Positions 1-9,097 of a DNA stretch of 45,980 nt are shown in pieces. The DNA is from Ignavibacteria bacterium. GTDB lineage: Bacteria > Bacteroidota > Ignavibacteria > Ch128b. The position numbers and the translations under genes are program-made. Location: positions 1-45,980 of the forward strand of contig JAOAHM010000015.1 in assembly GCA_026415235.1 (NCBI GenBank). The letters run 5' to 3'. The notes beneath the pieces were generated by a model, which worked only from the letters and a program-made list of their open reading frames with translations, made no database searches and was not told the origin of the DNA. Position 1 is the stretch's first letter; each line of letters starts with the position of its first letter.

Positions 1-335
1 TATAAAACTACTTCCTCACCATTCTATTCTTTATTTCAAATTTTAACTTATTAACAAATTATTCACTTAATACCCTGGGAAATTATATAATTATATCATT
101 ATACCCCTGAATTATATTGTTATATTATTATAGAGGATGAAAGAGGTTCATCCGTTGCAGTATGTTAAACCAAAAAAAAGAGGTACAAAATTCAAAAATT
201 CAATTTCAGAAAGGTTAACGGCAGCACAGATTGCCAAAACCAACTCATTTGTAATAATTTTAAATCGAAACTAATTTCGAGTAATAAAATCATTTCATTA
301 AAAAGTTTGTTAAACTAAAAGAGGAAATCTTAAAT
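1..335. other. Gene-free leader region with one hairpin
   Basis: No open reading frame worth calling is seen in this AT-rich stretch. The only structure I can point to is a perfect 7-bp inverted repeat, GGATGAA at 135-141 and TTCATCC at 147-153, with a 5-nt loop. It has no T-tract, so it is not a convincing terminator. It could be a regulatory hairpin for the following hydrolase gene or the remnant of a dispersed repeat. The hydrolase ribosome binding site, AGAGGAAA, lies just before position 336. Confidence 0.4.
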
Positions 336-995
336 ATGAGAAAAATAAAACTACAAGAGAAAAATAGAGAGTATTATGTTTGCAAAATAGCATGTGTAGG
401 TAAAAATTATCTTGAGCATGCAAAAGAACTTGGAGATGCAGTGCCAGAAAAACCTGTGATTTTTATTAAACCTTCTTCTTCGATAATCTTCAGTGGAGAA
501 AAAATTATTTATCCAGAATTTTCAAATTCACTTCATTATGAAACAGAACTTGTTCTTTTAATTGGAAAAACAGGTAAGAAAATCTCTAAGCAAAGTGCTT
601 TAAATTATATCGCAGGTTATGCTGTTGGACTTGATATGACATTAAGAGATTTACAATCGGAAGCAAAGAGACTTGGTCACCCTTGGACAATTTCTAAATG
701 TTTCGATACCTCAACCGTTTTGAGTGAATTCGTATCAGCTGAAAAGATTGATAATCCCAATTCTCTTGAAATCAAACTTTGGGTAAACAATCAACTAAAA
801 CAAGATGACAATACTTCGAACATGATTTATTCAGTTGAAGAAATTATTGAATACTTATCTTTTTATTTTACTCTTGAGGAAGGAGATTTAGTATTTACTG
901 GAACCCCAAAAGGAGTTGGTGAAGTGAAAGTGGGTGATAAACTTGTAGCCGAGATTCCAAAGGTTGGTAGATTGGAAACTGAAGTAATAAAATAA
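336..995 (+). CDS. FAHD1-like fumarylacetoacetate hydrolase family protein
   Basis: This 219-aa protein matches the small single-domain FAH family, to which human FAHD1 (acylpyruvase / oxaloacetate decarboxylase, about 221 aa) belongs. The metal-binding acids typical of the fold are visible: E69 and E71 in YETELVLLIG and D100 in GLDMTLRD. K121 in the SKCFDTS segment and the late GTPKGVG motif are also present. The start at 336 is preceded by AGAGGAAA and leaves about 17 residues before the conserved VGKNYLEHA segment. It should cleave or decarboxylate a small 2-oxo acid in the cytoplasm; oxaloacetate or acylpyruvate is the best guess from family resemblance, but homologues also act in aromatic degradation. 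It appears to be a single-gene unit facing the convergent 1007-3043 gene. Confidence 0.88.
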   Translation: MRKIKLQEKNREYYVCKIACVGKNYLEHAKELGDAVPEKPVIFIKPSSSIIFSGEKIIYPEFSNSLHYETELVLLIGKTGKKISKQSALNYIAGYAVGLDMTLRDLQSEAKRLGHPWTISKCFDTSTVLSEFVSAEKIDNPNSLEIKLWVNNQLKQDDNTSNMIYSVEEIIEYLSFYFTLEEGDLVFTGTPKGVGEVKVGDKLVAEIPKVGRLETEVIK

Positions 996-1006
996 AAATT
1001 TAAGCA

Positions 1007-3043
1007 TCATCTTTTGACATAAAATATTCTACCGTAGTAAAATTCACCATTAGTGATTTGTATTGTATAAAGATATGCACCAGTAGAATTGAGTATTTTA
1101 TCTAAGTTAAGTTTTAGTTCATGATTTCCAGGTCTTAAAAATCCGTTATAAGCTGTTTCAATCTTTTCTCCTTGAAGGTTGTATATATTAATAAGTACAA
1201 ATTCTGGTTTGTAAGGATTGAAGAAATCTTTTGCTTTTGAAATTTTGAAATTTAAAACATATTCACTTTCGAATGGATTATTTTGCCATTGATAGCTGAA
1301 AGGATTTTCTTTTGCACGAGCGTAGAAGTTAACGAGATTAAGAGGAAAATTAGATTTATAGTAAAAGAAATTTCCGCTGTAATCTCCCAATACAAGTTCT
1401 AATCTTCCATTACCATCAAGGTCAGCAAATCCTGGTGAAGCATTTTGTTTAACTCGAACATCTTTAAATAAATCTCTATTTAATTCGAAATATGGGAAGT
1501 AAGGTGTTCCAGTATTTTCATAATAAATAATTCTACCATCTCTTGTACCAATAATTAAGTCATAATCGCCATCACAATCTACATCTGCAAAAGTAGGTCT
1601 TGAGTCAAATAAGAAATTAACATTATTCAAAATCGAGTTATTCACATTGAAATTATTTTTCCCATCGTTAATCAACATTAAATATTGATCAGGAGTACCA
1701 CCACAAATCAGATAATCCATAAAACCATCACCATTAATATCTGCTGCAGCAGGTGCGCTTTTTTCTTTCACTTTAATATTCTTAAAGATAGATTGATTTT
1801 CAACAAAACCAGAGCGATTATTAATGAAACAATAAACTTTTCCATTCAATGCACCTGAAATAATATCCATATCACCATCATTATCAACATCAACAAAAAT
1901 TGGTGTGCTAAAAGAAGGTACACTTAAGCTTGAGAATATTTTATTTTCTTTTTTGAAAGAAGGGTAAAATTTATTTCCAACATTTCTAAAAAATTGAAAT
2001 CCGCCGAGGTAATCTCCACTTAGTAAATCAATATCACCATCGTTATCAAAATCGGCAAGAGAAACCGAAGCAGAACCACCAGCAATTCGTATCGGTTCAA
2101 AAAGCTGTGATTCTAATTTGAACTTAGGATTTTTTGCAGTACCAATGTTTCTATAAAAGTAAAGTTCGCCATCGGCAGAACCATAGATTAAATCTAAATC
2201 ACCATCGTTATCAATATCAGCGAAAGTGGGAGTCTTCCAATAGGATTTAGATTCAAAATTTCCAAATGGAAAACTCTGTCTTGCCCATTGCGGAATTTTT
2301 TTCGAACCTACATTAACAAAATAAGCAAAAGTATTTTGGTCTCTTCCGACTAATAATTCAATTTTACCATCGTTGTTTAAGTCAGCAAATGCTGGAAATG
2401 CATTTAATCCTAAATCTTGAATACCATTTGTTAACGCTCTATCTCTAACAAATCTTGGAAAATTTTTTCTGCCAGTATTTCTAAATCCAATTATTGTCCC
2501 AGCAGAAGGACCACCGAATAAAGATTCACCAATACCTATAAATAAATCCAAATCCCCATCACCATCAATATCAATTAAAGCTGGTTTAGCGTCGTTGCCT
2601 GTAAATTTATTCACTTCGAAAAAGAAATTATCTATCTTAAAAAAGATGGGAAAAGTTTTATCACCAACATTACGATAATATTGAAGACCTCGAAAAGAAC
2701 TAAGAATTAAATCATAATCACCATCACCATCTAAATCTGCAAGAAAAGGATAAGACACCGAGTTATGATATTCTCTTTCGTTAACCTCTTTTAGTAATTT
2801 ATCATCACGGATAAATCTCGGATTATCGGGAGTTCCTACATTTCTAAAAAATAAAATATTGTTTAATGAAGAACTTCCAAGAAATAAATCTAAATCACCA
2901 TCACCATCTATATCACAGAAAAATGGGGAACTGAAACTAATTGCTTGTATTTCGTTTGGTGTAAAAATAGAATCAACTCGAATCCAGTTTTGAGCAAAAG
3001 ATGTTTGTATTAATGTGAATAATATTAAAAACAATTTCATCAT
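1007..3043 (-). CDS. Secreted FG-GAP/VCBS repeat protein
   Basis: A 678-aa protein with a signal peptide at residues 1-18 (hydrophobic core, ending SFAQ). Ten copies of a D-x-(D/N)-x-D-G-D-x-D-L/I-x-x-G calcium-loop motif (for example DIDGDGDLDLFLG and DVDNDGDMDIISG) are spaced about 50-60 residues apart. This is the FG-GAP/VCBS pattern of an integrin-type beta-propeller, probably more than one propeller or a superhelix. The last ~90 residues form a beta-rich domain ending in basic residues, like a T9SS sorting domain, but the NPFN box is degenerate. It should be extracellular or surface attached, with a binding or adhesive role; no enzymatic motif is seen. It is followed by the STAS gene upstream on the same strand, 29 nt away, so the two may be co-transcribed. 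Confidence 0.85.
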   Translation of the reverse strand: MMKLFLILFTLIQTSFAQNWIRVDSIFTPNEIQAISFSSPFFCDIDGDGDLDLFLGSSSLNNILFFRNVGTPDNPRFIRDDKLLKEVNEREYHNSVSYPFLADLDGDGDYDLILSSFRGLQYYRNVGDKTFPIFFKIDNFFFEVNKFTGNDAKPALIDIDGDGDLDLFIGIGESLFGGPSAGTIIGFRNTGRKNFPRFVRDRALTNGIQDLGLNAFPAFADLNNDGKIELLVGRDQNTFAYFVNVGSKKIPQWARQSFPFGNFESKSYWKTPTFADIDNDGDLDLIYGSADGELYFYRNIGTAKNPKFKLESQLFEPIRIAGGSASVSLADFDNDGDIDLLSGDYLGGFQFFRNVGNKFYPSFKKENKIFSSLSVPSFSTPIFVDVDNDGDMDIISGALNGKVYCFINNRSGFVENQSIFKNIKVKEKSAPAAADINGDGFMDYLICGGTPDQYLMLINDGKNNFNVNNSILNNVNFLFDSRPTFADVDCDGDYDLIIGTRDGRIIYYENTGTPYFPYFELNRDLFKDVRVKQNASPGFADLDGNGRLELVLGDYSGNFFYYKSNFPLNLVNFYARAKENPFSYQWQNNPFESEYVLNFKISKAKDFFNPYKPEFVLINIYNLQGEKIETAYNGFLRPGNHELKLNLDKILNSTGAYLYTIQITNGEFYYGRIFYVKR

Positions 3044-3072
3044 TTTTCGATTAAAGAGGGAAGATTAAAAAA

Positions 3073-3426
3073 TTATGAGTTAAGAATTACAAAATTTTCG
3101 GTTGCTTCTTGTACACTGGGGAAAATTTTAAATATTTTATCCATTCTTGTCATCTCTAAACTGGCAATGACATTTGGATTGTTAACAACGATATGAATAT
3201 TCCCGCCAATAGGAAGTAACTTTTTATAAGATACAACCAATACACCTAAAAATGTCGAGTCAACAAATTCACATTTCGAAAAATCTACTATTATATATTT
3301 CTCACCACTATCAATGGCATTAAATATTATGTCCTTAAAGTCATTAGCTAAGTAAATACTTGTTCGAGGAATATTCACATCAACAATTAATACTTTGTCT
3401 TGCTTTATGCTTTGTATCATAACCAT
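3073..3426 (-). CDS. STAS-domain anti-sigma factor antagonist-like protein
   Basis: This 117-aa protein is a stand-alone STAS domain of the SpoIIAA/RsbV type. It shows the beta-strand IIVDFSKCEFVDSTFLGVL with the conserved D56-S57-T58 triplet; S57 is the expected phosphorylation site of an anti-sigma kinase. In the family, the unphosphorylated form sequesters an anti-sigma factor in a partner-switching module. No kinase, phosphatase or sigma factor gene is adjacent, so its partner is unknown. The start at 3426 gives MVM; the Met two codons later is an equally good start and neither has a clear ribosome binding site. A perfect palindrome lies 3 nt upstream (see separate entry). Confidence 0.83.
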   Translation of the reverse strand: MVMIQSIKQDKVLIVDVNIPRTSIYLANDFKDIIFNAIDSGEKYIIVDFSKCEFVDSTFLGVLVVSYKKLLPIGGNIHIVVNNPNVIASLEMTRMDKIFKIFPSVQEATENFVILNS

Positions 3427-3428
3427 TC

Positions 3429-3446
3429 TTGATTTAATTAAATCAA
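3429..3446. promoter_or_regulatory. 18-bp perfect palindrome before STAS gene
   Basis: TTGATTTAATTAAATCAA is its own reverse complement and sits 3 nt upstream of the STAS start codon. It could be an operator, but it is entirely AT-rich apart from the G/C pair near each end. In a genome this AT-rich, a palindrome of this length is expected about once per tens of kilobases by chance. Its position is the only argument for function. Confidence 0.25.
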
Positions 3447-3823
3447 AAATAAAAAAAATTAAATTTAATAGATATAATTAACTCCAAGAGGAGAACATTT
3501 TTAGGTGATATTGATGACATTTGATTTAAAGATAAAATTTTTATTAAAGGAATTAATAAAATTATGTTTGGTGAGATTTTGTTAATTAATTCGAAATTGT
3601 AATGAGGAAATATTTTATAAATTTTGATAAAGTTGAAATCGCTTCTGTAACTTTTGATAAACGCTAATTTCAAACTTACTTAAAATCTTATTCGGCTACG
3701 ATTTAATGATATTGTTAAGTTATAAAAGCTTGCTAAATTAATTTAGAAAAAAAATTCTATTGAAAAGTTAGTTAAAACGGAAATTATTAATTCAACAATC
3801 AGAAATAATGAAAGGAGAGCATA
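3447..3823. other. Divergent intergenic region, no gene
   Basis: This AT-rich gap lies between the minus-strand STAS gene and the plus-strand epimerase gene and must hold both promoters. I see no RNA gene and no convincing protein. A 76-codon minus-strand frame (3443-3673) has low-complexity Ile/Leu/Phe composition and no family resemblance. The epimerase ribosome binding site, AAAGGAGAG, ends a few nucleotides before 3824. Confidence 0.5.
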
Positions 3824-4735
3824 ATGAAAAGAAAAGTTTTAATAGTTGGAATTACTGGTCTGATTGGAAAAAAACTTGCAAATGCATTGAAAGAAAAATT
3901 TGAAGTTCGAGGTTTAGTTAGAAATAAAGAACAAGCATTAAAAAACATTCAAGGATTTGAATTGTATGAATGGAGCATGAGTGAACAACAACTACTTCAA
4001 ATGATGGAAGATACTAATGTAGTAATTAATCTTTCTGGCAAATCTATTGCAAAAGGGAGATGGACAAAGAAAGCGAAAGAAGAGATTTATAACAGTCGTA
4101 TCTTAACCACAAAGAAATTAGCTGATTTAATTTGCCGTTCTTCAAAAAAACCTGATTTATTTATTGTGGCTTCTGCAGTTGGGTATTATGGTTTGGATAT
4201 TGATAAAATTTCTGATGAAGACTCACCACCTTCAAATGATTTTTTGGGACAAGTTTGTGTTGATTGGGAAAAAGCTTCAGAAAGTGTAGATGAGGTTGGT
4301 GTGCGAAGAGTAAACATACGAATTAGTACAGTTTTAAGTCGAGATGGAGGAGCTTTACCTTTGCTTGCTTTGCCATTTAAATTTTTTGCTGGAACATATT
4401 TCGGAAGTGGTAAACAATTTCTGCCGTGGATACATGAAAAAGATTTAATCAACTTATTTGAATTTGTTATTGAAAACGAAAATGTTCGTGGTCCAATTAA
4501 TGCTGTCTCGCCTCAGTCAATTACAATGAAAGAATTTTGTAAAACAATCGGAAAAGTACTTAATAAACCTTGCTGGATTAGAATCCCTGAATGGAAAGCA
4601 AAGATTTTATTTGGGGAGATGAGCGAACTTTTGATTAAAGGTGGAAGAGTTATTCCAAAAAAAGCTCAAAGTTTGGGATTCAAATTTGAATTTGAAAATA
4701 TTGAATTAGCTTTGAGAGATTTACTTAAGAGTTGA
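3824..4735 (+). CDS. TIGR01777 family epimerase (SDR, YfcH-like)
   Basis: A 303-aa extended short-chain dehydrogenase/reductase-like protein. The N-terminus has the Rossmann NAD(P)-binding pattern GITGLIGKKLA (residues 8-18), followed by NLSGKSIAKGRWT, AVGYYG and CVDWEKAS, which are hallmarks of the TIGR01777/YfcH family. The last ~50 residues (KAKILFGEMSELLIKGGRV to the end) match the DUF1731 tail of that family. The catalytic substrate is not known for these proteins, so 'epimerase' is only a family label. The start is fixed by a good AAAGGAGAG ribosome binding site. It stands 82 nt upstream of xdhA on the same strand and could share its transcript, but no functional link is evident. Confidence 0.9.
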   Translation: MKRKVLIVGITGLIGKKLANALKEKFEVRGLVRNKEQALKNIQGFELYEWSMSEQQLLQMMEDTNVVINLSGKSIAKGRWTKKAKEEIYNSRILTTKKLADLICRSSKKPDLFIVASAVGYYGLDIDKISDEDSPPSNDFLGQVCVDWEKASESVDEVGVRRVNIRISTVLSRDGGALPLLALPFKFFAGTYFGSGKQFLPWIHEKDLINLFEFVIENENVRGPINAVSPQSITMKEFCKTIGKVLNKPCWIRIPEWKAKILFGEMSELLIKGGRVIPKKAQSLGFKFEFENIELALRDLLKS

Positions 4736-4817
4736 TAGATTTCTAAAAATATGATCCTTTAATCTTTGAAAATGCTAAAATTAAGTATTATTTTTAATCG
4801 CAAAATAAGAGAGTAAA

Positions 4818-6248
4818 ATGATATCATTTATATTGAATAACGAAATAATCAAAACTGATTTACCAACGGGGTATGTATTGCTTGATTACATTAGAAAAAA
4901 TCAAAGGCTCACAGGAACAAAGGAAGGATGTAGAGAAGGTGATTGTGGTGCATGTACAGTTCTTATTGGTGAATTAGTTGATGATGAAGTTGTTTACAAA
5001 ACAGTTAATTCCTGCTTATTTCCTCTGGGCGATGTACATCTTAAACATGTAGTTACAATTGAAGGATTAAATCTTGAAACGATAAATTACCTTCAAGAAC
5101 AATTTGTATATCAAGGTGGAACGCAATGTGGTTTTTGTACACCTGGATTTATTGTTTCTTCTATGGGTTATTTAATTAGTTGTAAAAATTATAACCTGAA
5201 CGATGCATTGATTTACATTGGTGGAAATATTTGTAGATGTACTGGATATTCGGGAATTAGAAGAGCTTTAACAAATACAATTAATTTTTTGAATGAAAAG
5301 TTAAAAGGATTCAATTCGGGTAAAAATAATTCTATCAAAAATCTTGTTGAATTAAATTTTCTTCCTGATTATTTCATTACAATTCCCCAAAAGTTAAGAG
5401 AATTAAAAGAACATCAAATTGAGGAAAAAGTTAATTACCAAAAGTTTGTATCTGGAGGAACAGACCTTTATGTTCAAAGATGGGAAGAGTTAGTTGACAA
5501 AAATGTATATCTCCTTTCGACCAAAAATGATTTGAAAGGTATTTATGTTAATAACGATGAAATTTTCATAGGAGGTGCAAATACAATCTCGGATGTAGAG
5601 GAATCTCAAGTTATCAAACAATATCTTCCTGAACTATCTGAGAGTTTGAAATATTTCGGTTCGAAGCAAATTAGGAACAGAGCTACTGTTGCTGGAAATA
5701 TAGTCAATGCTTCGCCTATTGCCGATTTAGTTAACATGCTTCTTGTTTTAGATGCAAAACTTTATCTGGAAAGTGAACAAAATAAAAGAGAGATATATTT
5801 ACGAGAGTTTTTCAAAGGTTATAAATTGTTAGATAAAAGTGATGATGAGATAATAAAAGCAATTAGCTTTAAGATACCGAAGGAAAATTATCTATTTAAT
5901 TTTGAAAAGATATCTCGCAGAACATATTTAGATATTGCAAGCGTAAATTCTTCATTCTTTGGTTATATTGAAAATAATTTTGTTGAAGAGATTCATATTT
6001 CTGCAGGTGGAGTTGCACCAATTCCACTTTACCTAAAAACAACATCATCTTTTTTGAAGAATAAAATAATTACCAAAGATTTAATAGCCGAAGCAATTGA
6101 AATTGGAATGAACGAAATATCTCCAATTAGTGATGCTCGTGGTTCAGCTGAGTATAAAGAACTTTTACTTCGACAGTTAATTCTTGCTCATTTTGAAAAA
6201 TTCTTCCCTGAGTTAGTTAGTATTGATTTAGTCCTCAAAGAAGTATAA
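4818..6248 (+). CDS. xdhA: Xanthine dehydrogenase small subunit (2Fe-2S / FAD)
   Basis: This 476-aa protein combines the two electron-transfer modules of xanthine dehydrogenase. Residues 1-75 form a plant-type 2Fe-2S ferredoxin domain with C38, C43, C46 and C66. Residues 85-155 form the second 2Fe-2S domain with C104, C107, C139 and C141 (CGFC...CRC). From about residue 185 there is the FAD-binding domain with SGGTDLYVQ and RNRATVAGNIVNASPIADL, then the C-terminal FAD-associated domain. Electrons from the molybdenum site in the partner subunit pass through these centres to FAD and then to NAD or another acceptor. It is followed by xdhB after 9 nt. The length and XdhA/XdhB split match the bacterial two-subunit form. 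Confidence 0.95.
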   Translation: MISFILNNEIIKTDLPTGYVLLDYIRKNQRLTGTKEGCREGDCGACTVLIGELVDDEVVYKTVNSCLFPLGDVHLKHVVTIEGLNLETINYLQEQFVYQGGTQCGFCTPGFIVSSMGYLISCKNYNLNDALIYIGGNICRCTGYSGIRRALTNTINFLNEKLKGFNSGKNNSIKNLVELNFLPDYFITIPQKLRELKEHQIEEKVNYQKFVSGGTDLYVQRWEELVDKNVYLLSTKNDLKGIYVNNDEIFIGGANTISDVEESQVIKQYLPELSESLKYFGSKQIRNRATVAGNIVNASPIADLVNMLLVLDAKLYLESEQNKREIYLREFFKGYKLLDKSDDEIIKAISFKIPKENYLFNFEKISRRTYLDIASVNSSFFGYIENNFVEEIHISAGGVAPIPLYLKTTSSFLKNKIITKDLIAEAIEIGMNEISPISDARGSAEYKELLLRQLILAHFEKFFPELVSIDLVLKEV

Positions 6249-6257
6249 GGGGGTCTT

Positions 6258-8540
6258 ATGATAAATTTTGATTCAATTAAACATGTCCGAGGAGAATCTC
6301 AATTTGTAGATGATTATATACCTTATGAGAAAATTCTTTATGGTTATGTTTTTTATTCTCCAATTGCGCATGGCTTAATTAAAAAATTAGACTATTCGGA
6401 AGCATTACAAATTCCAGGTGTGAAATATGTTTTTACCTACAAAGATATTCCTGGCGAGAACCAAGTTGGTGGAATAATACAAGATGAAGAGTTATTTGCA
6501 GAGCATAAAGTTGAATTTGTTGGTCATCCAATTGCGCTTGTTGTTGCCGAAGATTTTTTAACTGCCAAAAAAGCAGCGAAGAAAATCAAAGTAGAATTTG
6601 AAGAATTGGAACCAGTATTTGACCCAAGAGTGGCTTATGAAAAAGGTTCGTTAATAATGCCCCCTCGAGTTTTCTCGCTTGGTGATGTGAATGAAGCATG
6701 GTCAAAATGTGATTATATTATAGAAGGAAGGGTTGATTCAGGCGCGCAAGAGCATCTTTATCTTGAGACTCAAGGTTCAATCGCTTATCCAATTGAAAAT
6801 GACTCAATCAAAATTTACTCATCAACTCAAAATCCTACTCATACTCAGAGAATTGCTGCTCGTGTTCTTGGTTTACCAATGAATAAAATAGAAGTTGATG
6901 TCTTACGACTTGGAGGTGGATTTGGCGGAAAAGAGGATCAAGCAACTCATTGGGCAGTAATGGCTGCATTAGCTGCAAAAAAACTTAAAACAGCTGTTAA
7001 GATTATTTTACCACGACAAGAAGATATGAGACTTACTGGTAAAAGGCATCCCTATTCATCTGATTTTAAAATTGGTTTGGATAAGAATGGAAAAATTTTA
7101 GCTTATGAAGTTACATTTTATCAAAATGCTGGTGCAAGTGCAGACCTTTCGCCTGCAATTTTAGAAAGAACTCTTTTTCATACTACAAATACTTATTACA
7201 TTCCTAATGTCAAAGCTACTGCTATTAGTTGTAAAACAAATTTGCTTTCAAACACTGCTTTCCGAGGATTTGGTGGTCCCCAAGCTATGTTTGTGATTGA
7301 ATCAGCTTTATTCAAAGCTTCTAAGGTAACTGGGATTGATTATCACGAGCTACAAAAAATTAATTTGTTGAAAGAAGGTGATGAATTCCCTTATGGACAG
7401 AGAGCAAAAAATTGTCGTGCTCAAATTTGTTACAATACTCTCGAAAAAATTTATAACCTTCCAGAAGTGAAAAAGCAAATCAATCAGTATAATCAGACAA
7501 GTAGGTTTTTTAAAAAAGCATATTCAATTATGCCAATTTGTTTTGGAATATCTTTCACATCAACATTTTTAAATCAAGCAAGTGCATTAGTTCATGTTTA
7601 CACTGATGGAAGCGTTGGAATAAGCACTGCTGCTGTAGAAATGGGTCAAGGTGTTAATCAAAAATTAATTGAAATAGCTTCTAAGGTTTTATCAATTTCA
7701 AAATCAAGGATAAAAATTGAAACTACAAACACAACACGAGTAGCAAATACTTCGCCTACTGCTGCAAGCAAAGCTGCTGATTTAAATGGTTTTGCTGTTA
7801 TGGAAGCTTGTGAAATAATAATGGGACGATTGAAAAAATTTGCTGCTCAACTCTTGAATGTAAAAGAAGATAATGTTCAATTAATAGATGAATCAGTTTA
7901 TGTGAACAATCAGAAAACAGAACTACGCTGGAATGAGTTAATTCAGAAAGCATATCTTTCTCGAATTAGTCTTTCTGCTCAAGCGCATCATGCAACACCT
8001 GATGTTTATTTTGATAGAGAAAAATCTAAAGGCGAACCATTTGCTTATCATGTTTACGGAACCGCTCTAATTGAAGTAACAGTGGATTGCTTAAGAGGAA
8101 CTTACAAAATCGATTCAGTTAAGGTTGTCCACGATTTAGGTGAATCACTTCATGAAATAATTGACTTAGGTCAAATTGAAGGTGGAATTGTTCAGGGAAT
8201 TGGTTGGATGACAATGGAAGAAATTTTATTTAATGAAAAAGGAAAGTTAATTACCGATGCTTTGTCAACTTACAAAGTACCGGATATCTTCTTTGCACCG
8301 GAAAAGATTGAAGTTCATTTTCTTGAAAATGCACCAAATCCTTTTGGTCCATTTAAATCAAAAGCTGTGGGCGAACCTCCATTCATGTATGGAATTGGTG
8401 CATACTTTGCCATCTTAAAAGCAATGCTTGAATTCAATCCAAATATGGAATTGAATTTTAAAGCACCAATGACTAACGAACGAGTTTTAATGAGTTTGTA
8501 TTCTAAAATAAGAGAGAAAGTTCATCAAACAATTAATTGA
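6258..8540 (+). CDS. xdhB: Xanthine dehydrogenase molybdopterin-binding subunit
   Basis: A 760-aa molybdenum subunit that oxidises hypoxanthine/xanthine to urate. The xanthine-type active site is intact. Compared with bovine XDH, I find Q191 (Q767), E226 in GGGFGGKE (E802), R304 in LERTLFH (R880), F338 in FRGFGGPQ (F914), F433-T434 in ISFTSTF (F1009-T1010) and catalytic E706 in KAVGEPP (E1261). The spacing from Q191 to F433 equals the bovine spacing. E802 and R880 equivalents separate xanthine dehydrogenases from aldehyde oxidases, so the xanthine assignment is firm. An AAGGGGG ribosome binding site precedes the ATG, 9 nt after xdhA. No xdhC maturation gene or other purine catabolic gene is in the window. 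Confidence 0.95.
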   Translation: MINFDSIKHVRGESQFVDDYIPYEKILYGYVFYSPIAHGLIKKLDYSEALQIPGVKYVFTYKDIPGENQVGGIIQDEELFAEHKVEFVGHPIALVVAEDFLTAKKAAKKIKVEFEELEPVFDPRVAYEKGSLIMPPRVFSLGDVNEAWSKCDYIIEGRVDSGAQEHLYLETQGSIAYPIENDSIKIYSSTQNPTHTQRIAARVLGLPMNKIEVDVLRLGGGFGGKEDQATHWAVMAALAAKKLKTAVKIILPRQEDMRLTGKRHPYSSDFKIGLDKNGKILAYEVTFYQNAGASADLSPAILERTLFHTTNTYYIPNVKATAISCKTNLLSNTAFRGFGGPQAMFVIESALFKASKVTGIDYHELQKINLLKEGDEFPYGQRAKNCRAQICYNTLEKIYNLPEVKKQINQYNQTSRFFKKAYSIMPICFGISFTSTFLNQASALVHVYTDGSVGISTAAVEMGQGVNQKLIEIASKVLSISKSRIKIETTNTTRVANTSPTAASKAADLNGFAVMEACEIIMGRLKKFAAQLLNVKEDNVQLIDESVYVNNQKTELRWNELIQKAYLSRISLSAQAHHATPDVYFDREKSKGEPFAYHVYGTALIEVTVDCLRGTYKIDSVKVVHDLGESLHEIIDLGQIEGGIVQGIGWMTMEEILFNEKGKLITDALSTYKVPDIFFAPEKIEVHFLENAPNPFGPFKSKAVGEPPFMYGIGAYFAILKAMLEFNPNMELNFKAPMTNERVLMSLYSKIREKVHQTIN

Positions 8541-8637
8541 ATGTTAATTGTAACCTTAAATTTTGTGTAGCAAAAAATACTTTAATTATAATTTTAAATT
8601 TTTTAATTTTAGAAAGAAAAAAAAGTGAGGTAAAAAA

Positions 8638-9063
8638 ATGGGACGAAAAAAATCTAAAGAAGAACTCTACCGATTTGGAGTATCAATGGAAGAAAGCCTC
8701 ATCGAAAAGTTCGATAACTATTTAATGAAAAGGGGCTACTACAATCGTTCTGAAGCAATAAGAGATTTAGTAAGAGATCTTTTAGCTAAAGAAAAAGTAG
8801 AGTTAAAAAATGCAACTGTCTATGGAATCGTTTCATTTATTTATGAACATCATCAAAGAGAGTTAGAAGAGAAAATAACAGAATATCAACACGAAAACTA
8901 CAAATCAATAATCTCAACAACTCATATTCATATTGATCATGAGAATTGTCTTGAAGTAATAATAATGAAAGATAAAGCACAAAAAATTAAATCAATTGCA
9001 GATTCAATCTTTGCATTAAAAGGTGTTAAGAGCGGTCAAATATCTTTTGTATCTCTGGTTTAA
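8638..9063 (+). CDS. nikR: NikR nickel-responsive transcriptional regulator
   Basis: A 141-aa ribbon-helix-helix repressor with a C-terminal ACT-like nickel-sensing domain. The N-terminal beta-strand and helices (LYRFGVSMEESLIEKFD, SEAIRDLVRDLL) form the DNA-binding part. The four high-affinity nickel ligands of E. coli NikR (H76, H87, H89, C95) are present at the same spacing: H85, H96, H98 and C104. It is therefore expected to bind Ni(II) as a tetramer and repress nickel uptake genes. A GTGAGG sequence precedes the ATG. It lies 97 nt after xdhB and 34 nt before the NYN gene on the same strand. No nickel transporter, hydrogenase or urease is in the window, so its targets are elsewhere. Confidence 0.94.
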   Translation: MGRKKSKEELYRFGVSMEESLIEKFDNYLMKRGYYNRSEAIRDLVRDLLAKEKVELKNATVYGIVSFIYEHHQRELEEKITEYQHENYKSIISTTHIHIDHENCLEVIIMKDKAQKIKSIADSIFALKGVKSGQISFVSLV

Positions 9064-9097
9064 GAAGATTTAGTTATAAACTTAATTAGAAAATTAA

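Noticed and set aside
3443-3673. 76-codon minus-strand frame upstream of the STAS gene
   Set aside because: Low-complexity Ile/Leu/Phe sequence in AT-rich intergenic DNA, no ribosome binding site, no domain.
8590-8612. AATTATAATT palindrome upstream of nikR as a NikR box
   Set aside because: It is a short AT-only palindrome and does not match the known GTATGA-N16-TCATAC arrangement.
8537-8725. 62-codon frame overlapping nikR
   Set aside because: It runs through the nikR start in another frame; nikR has full family support.
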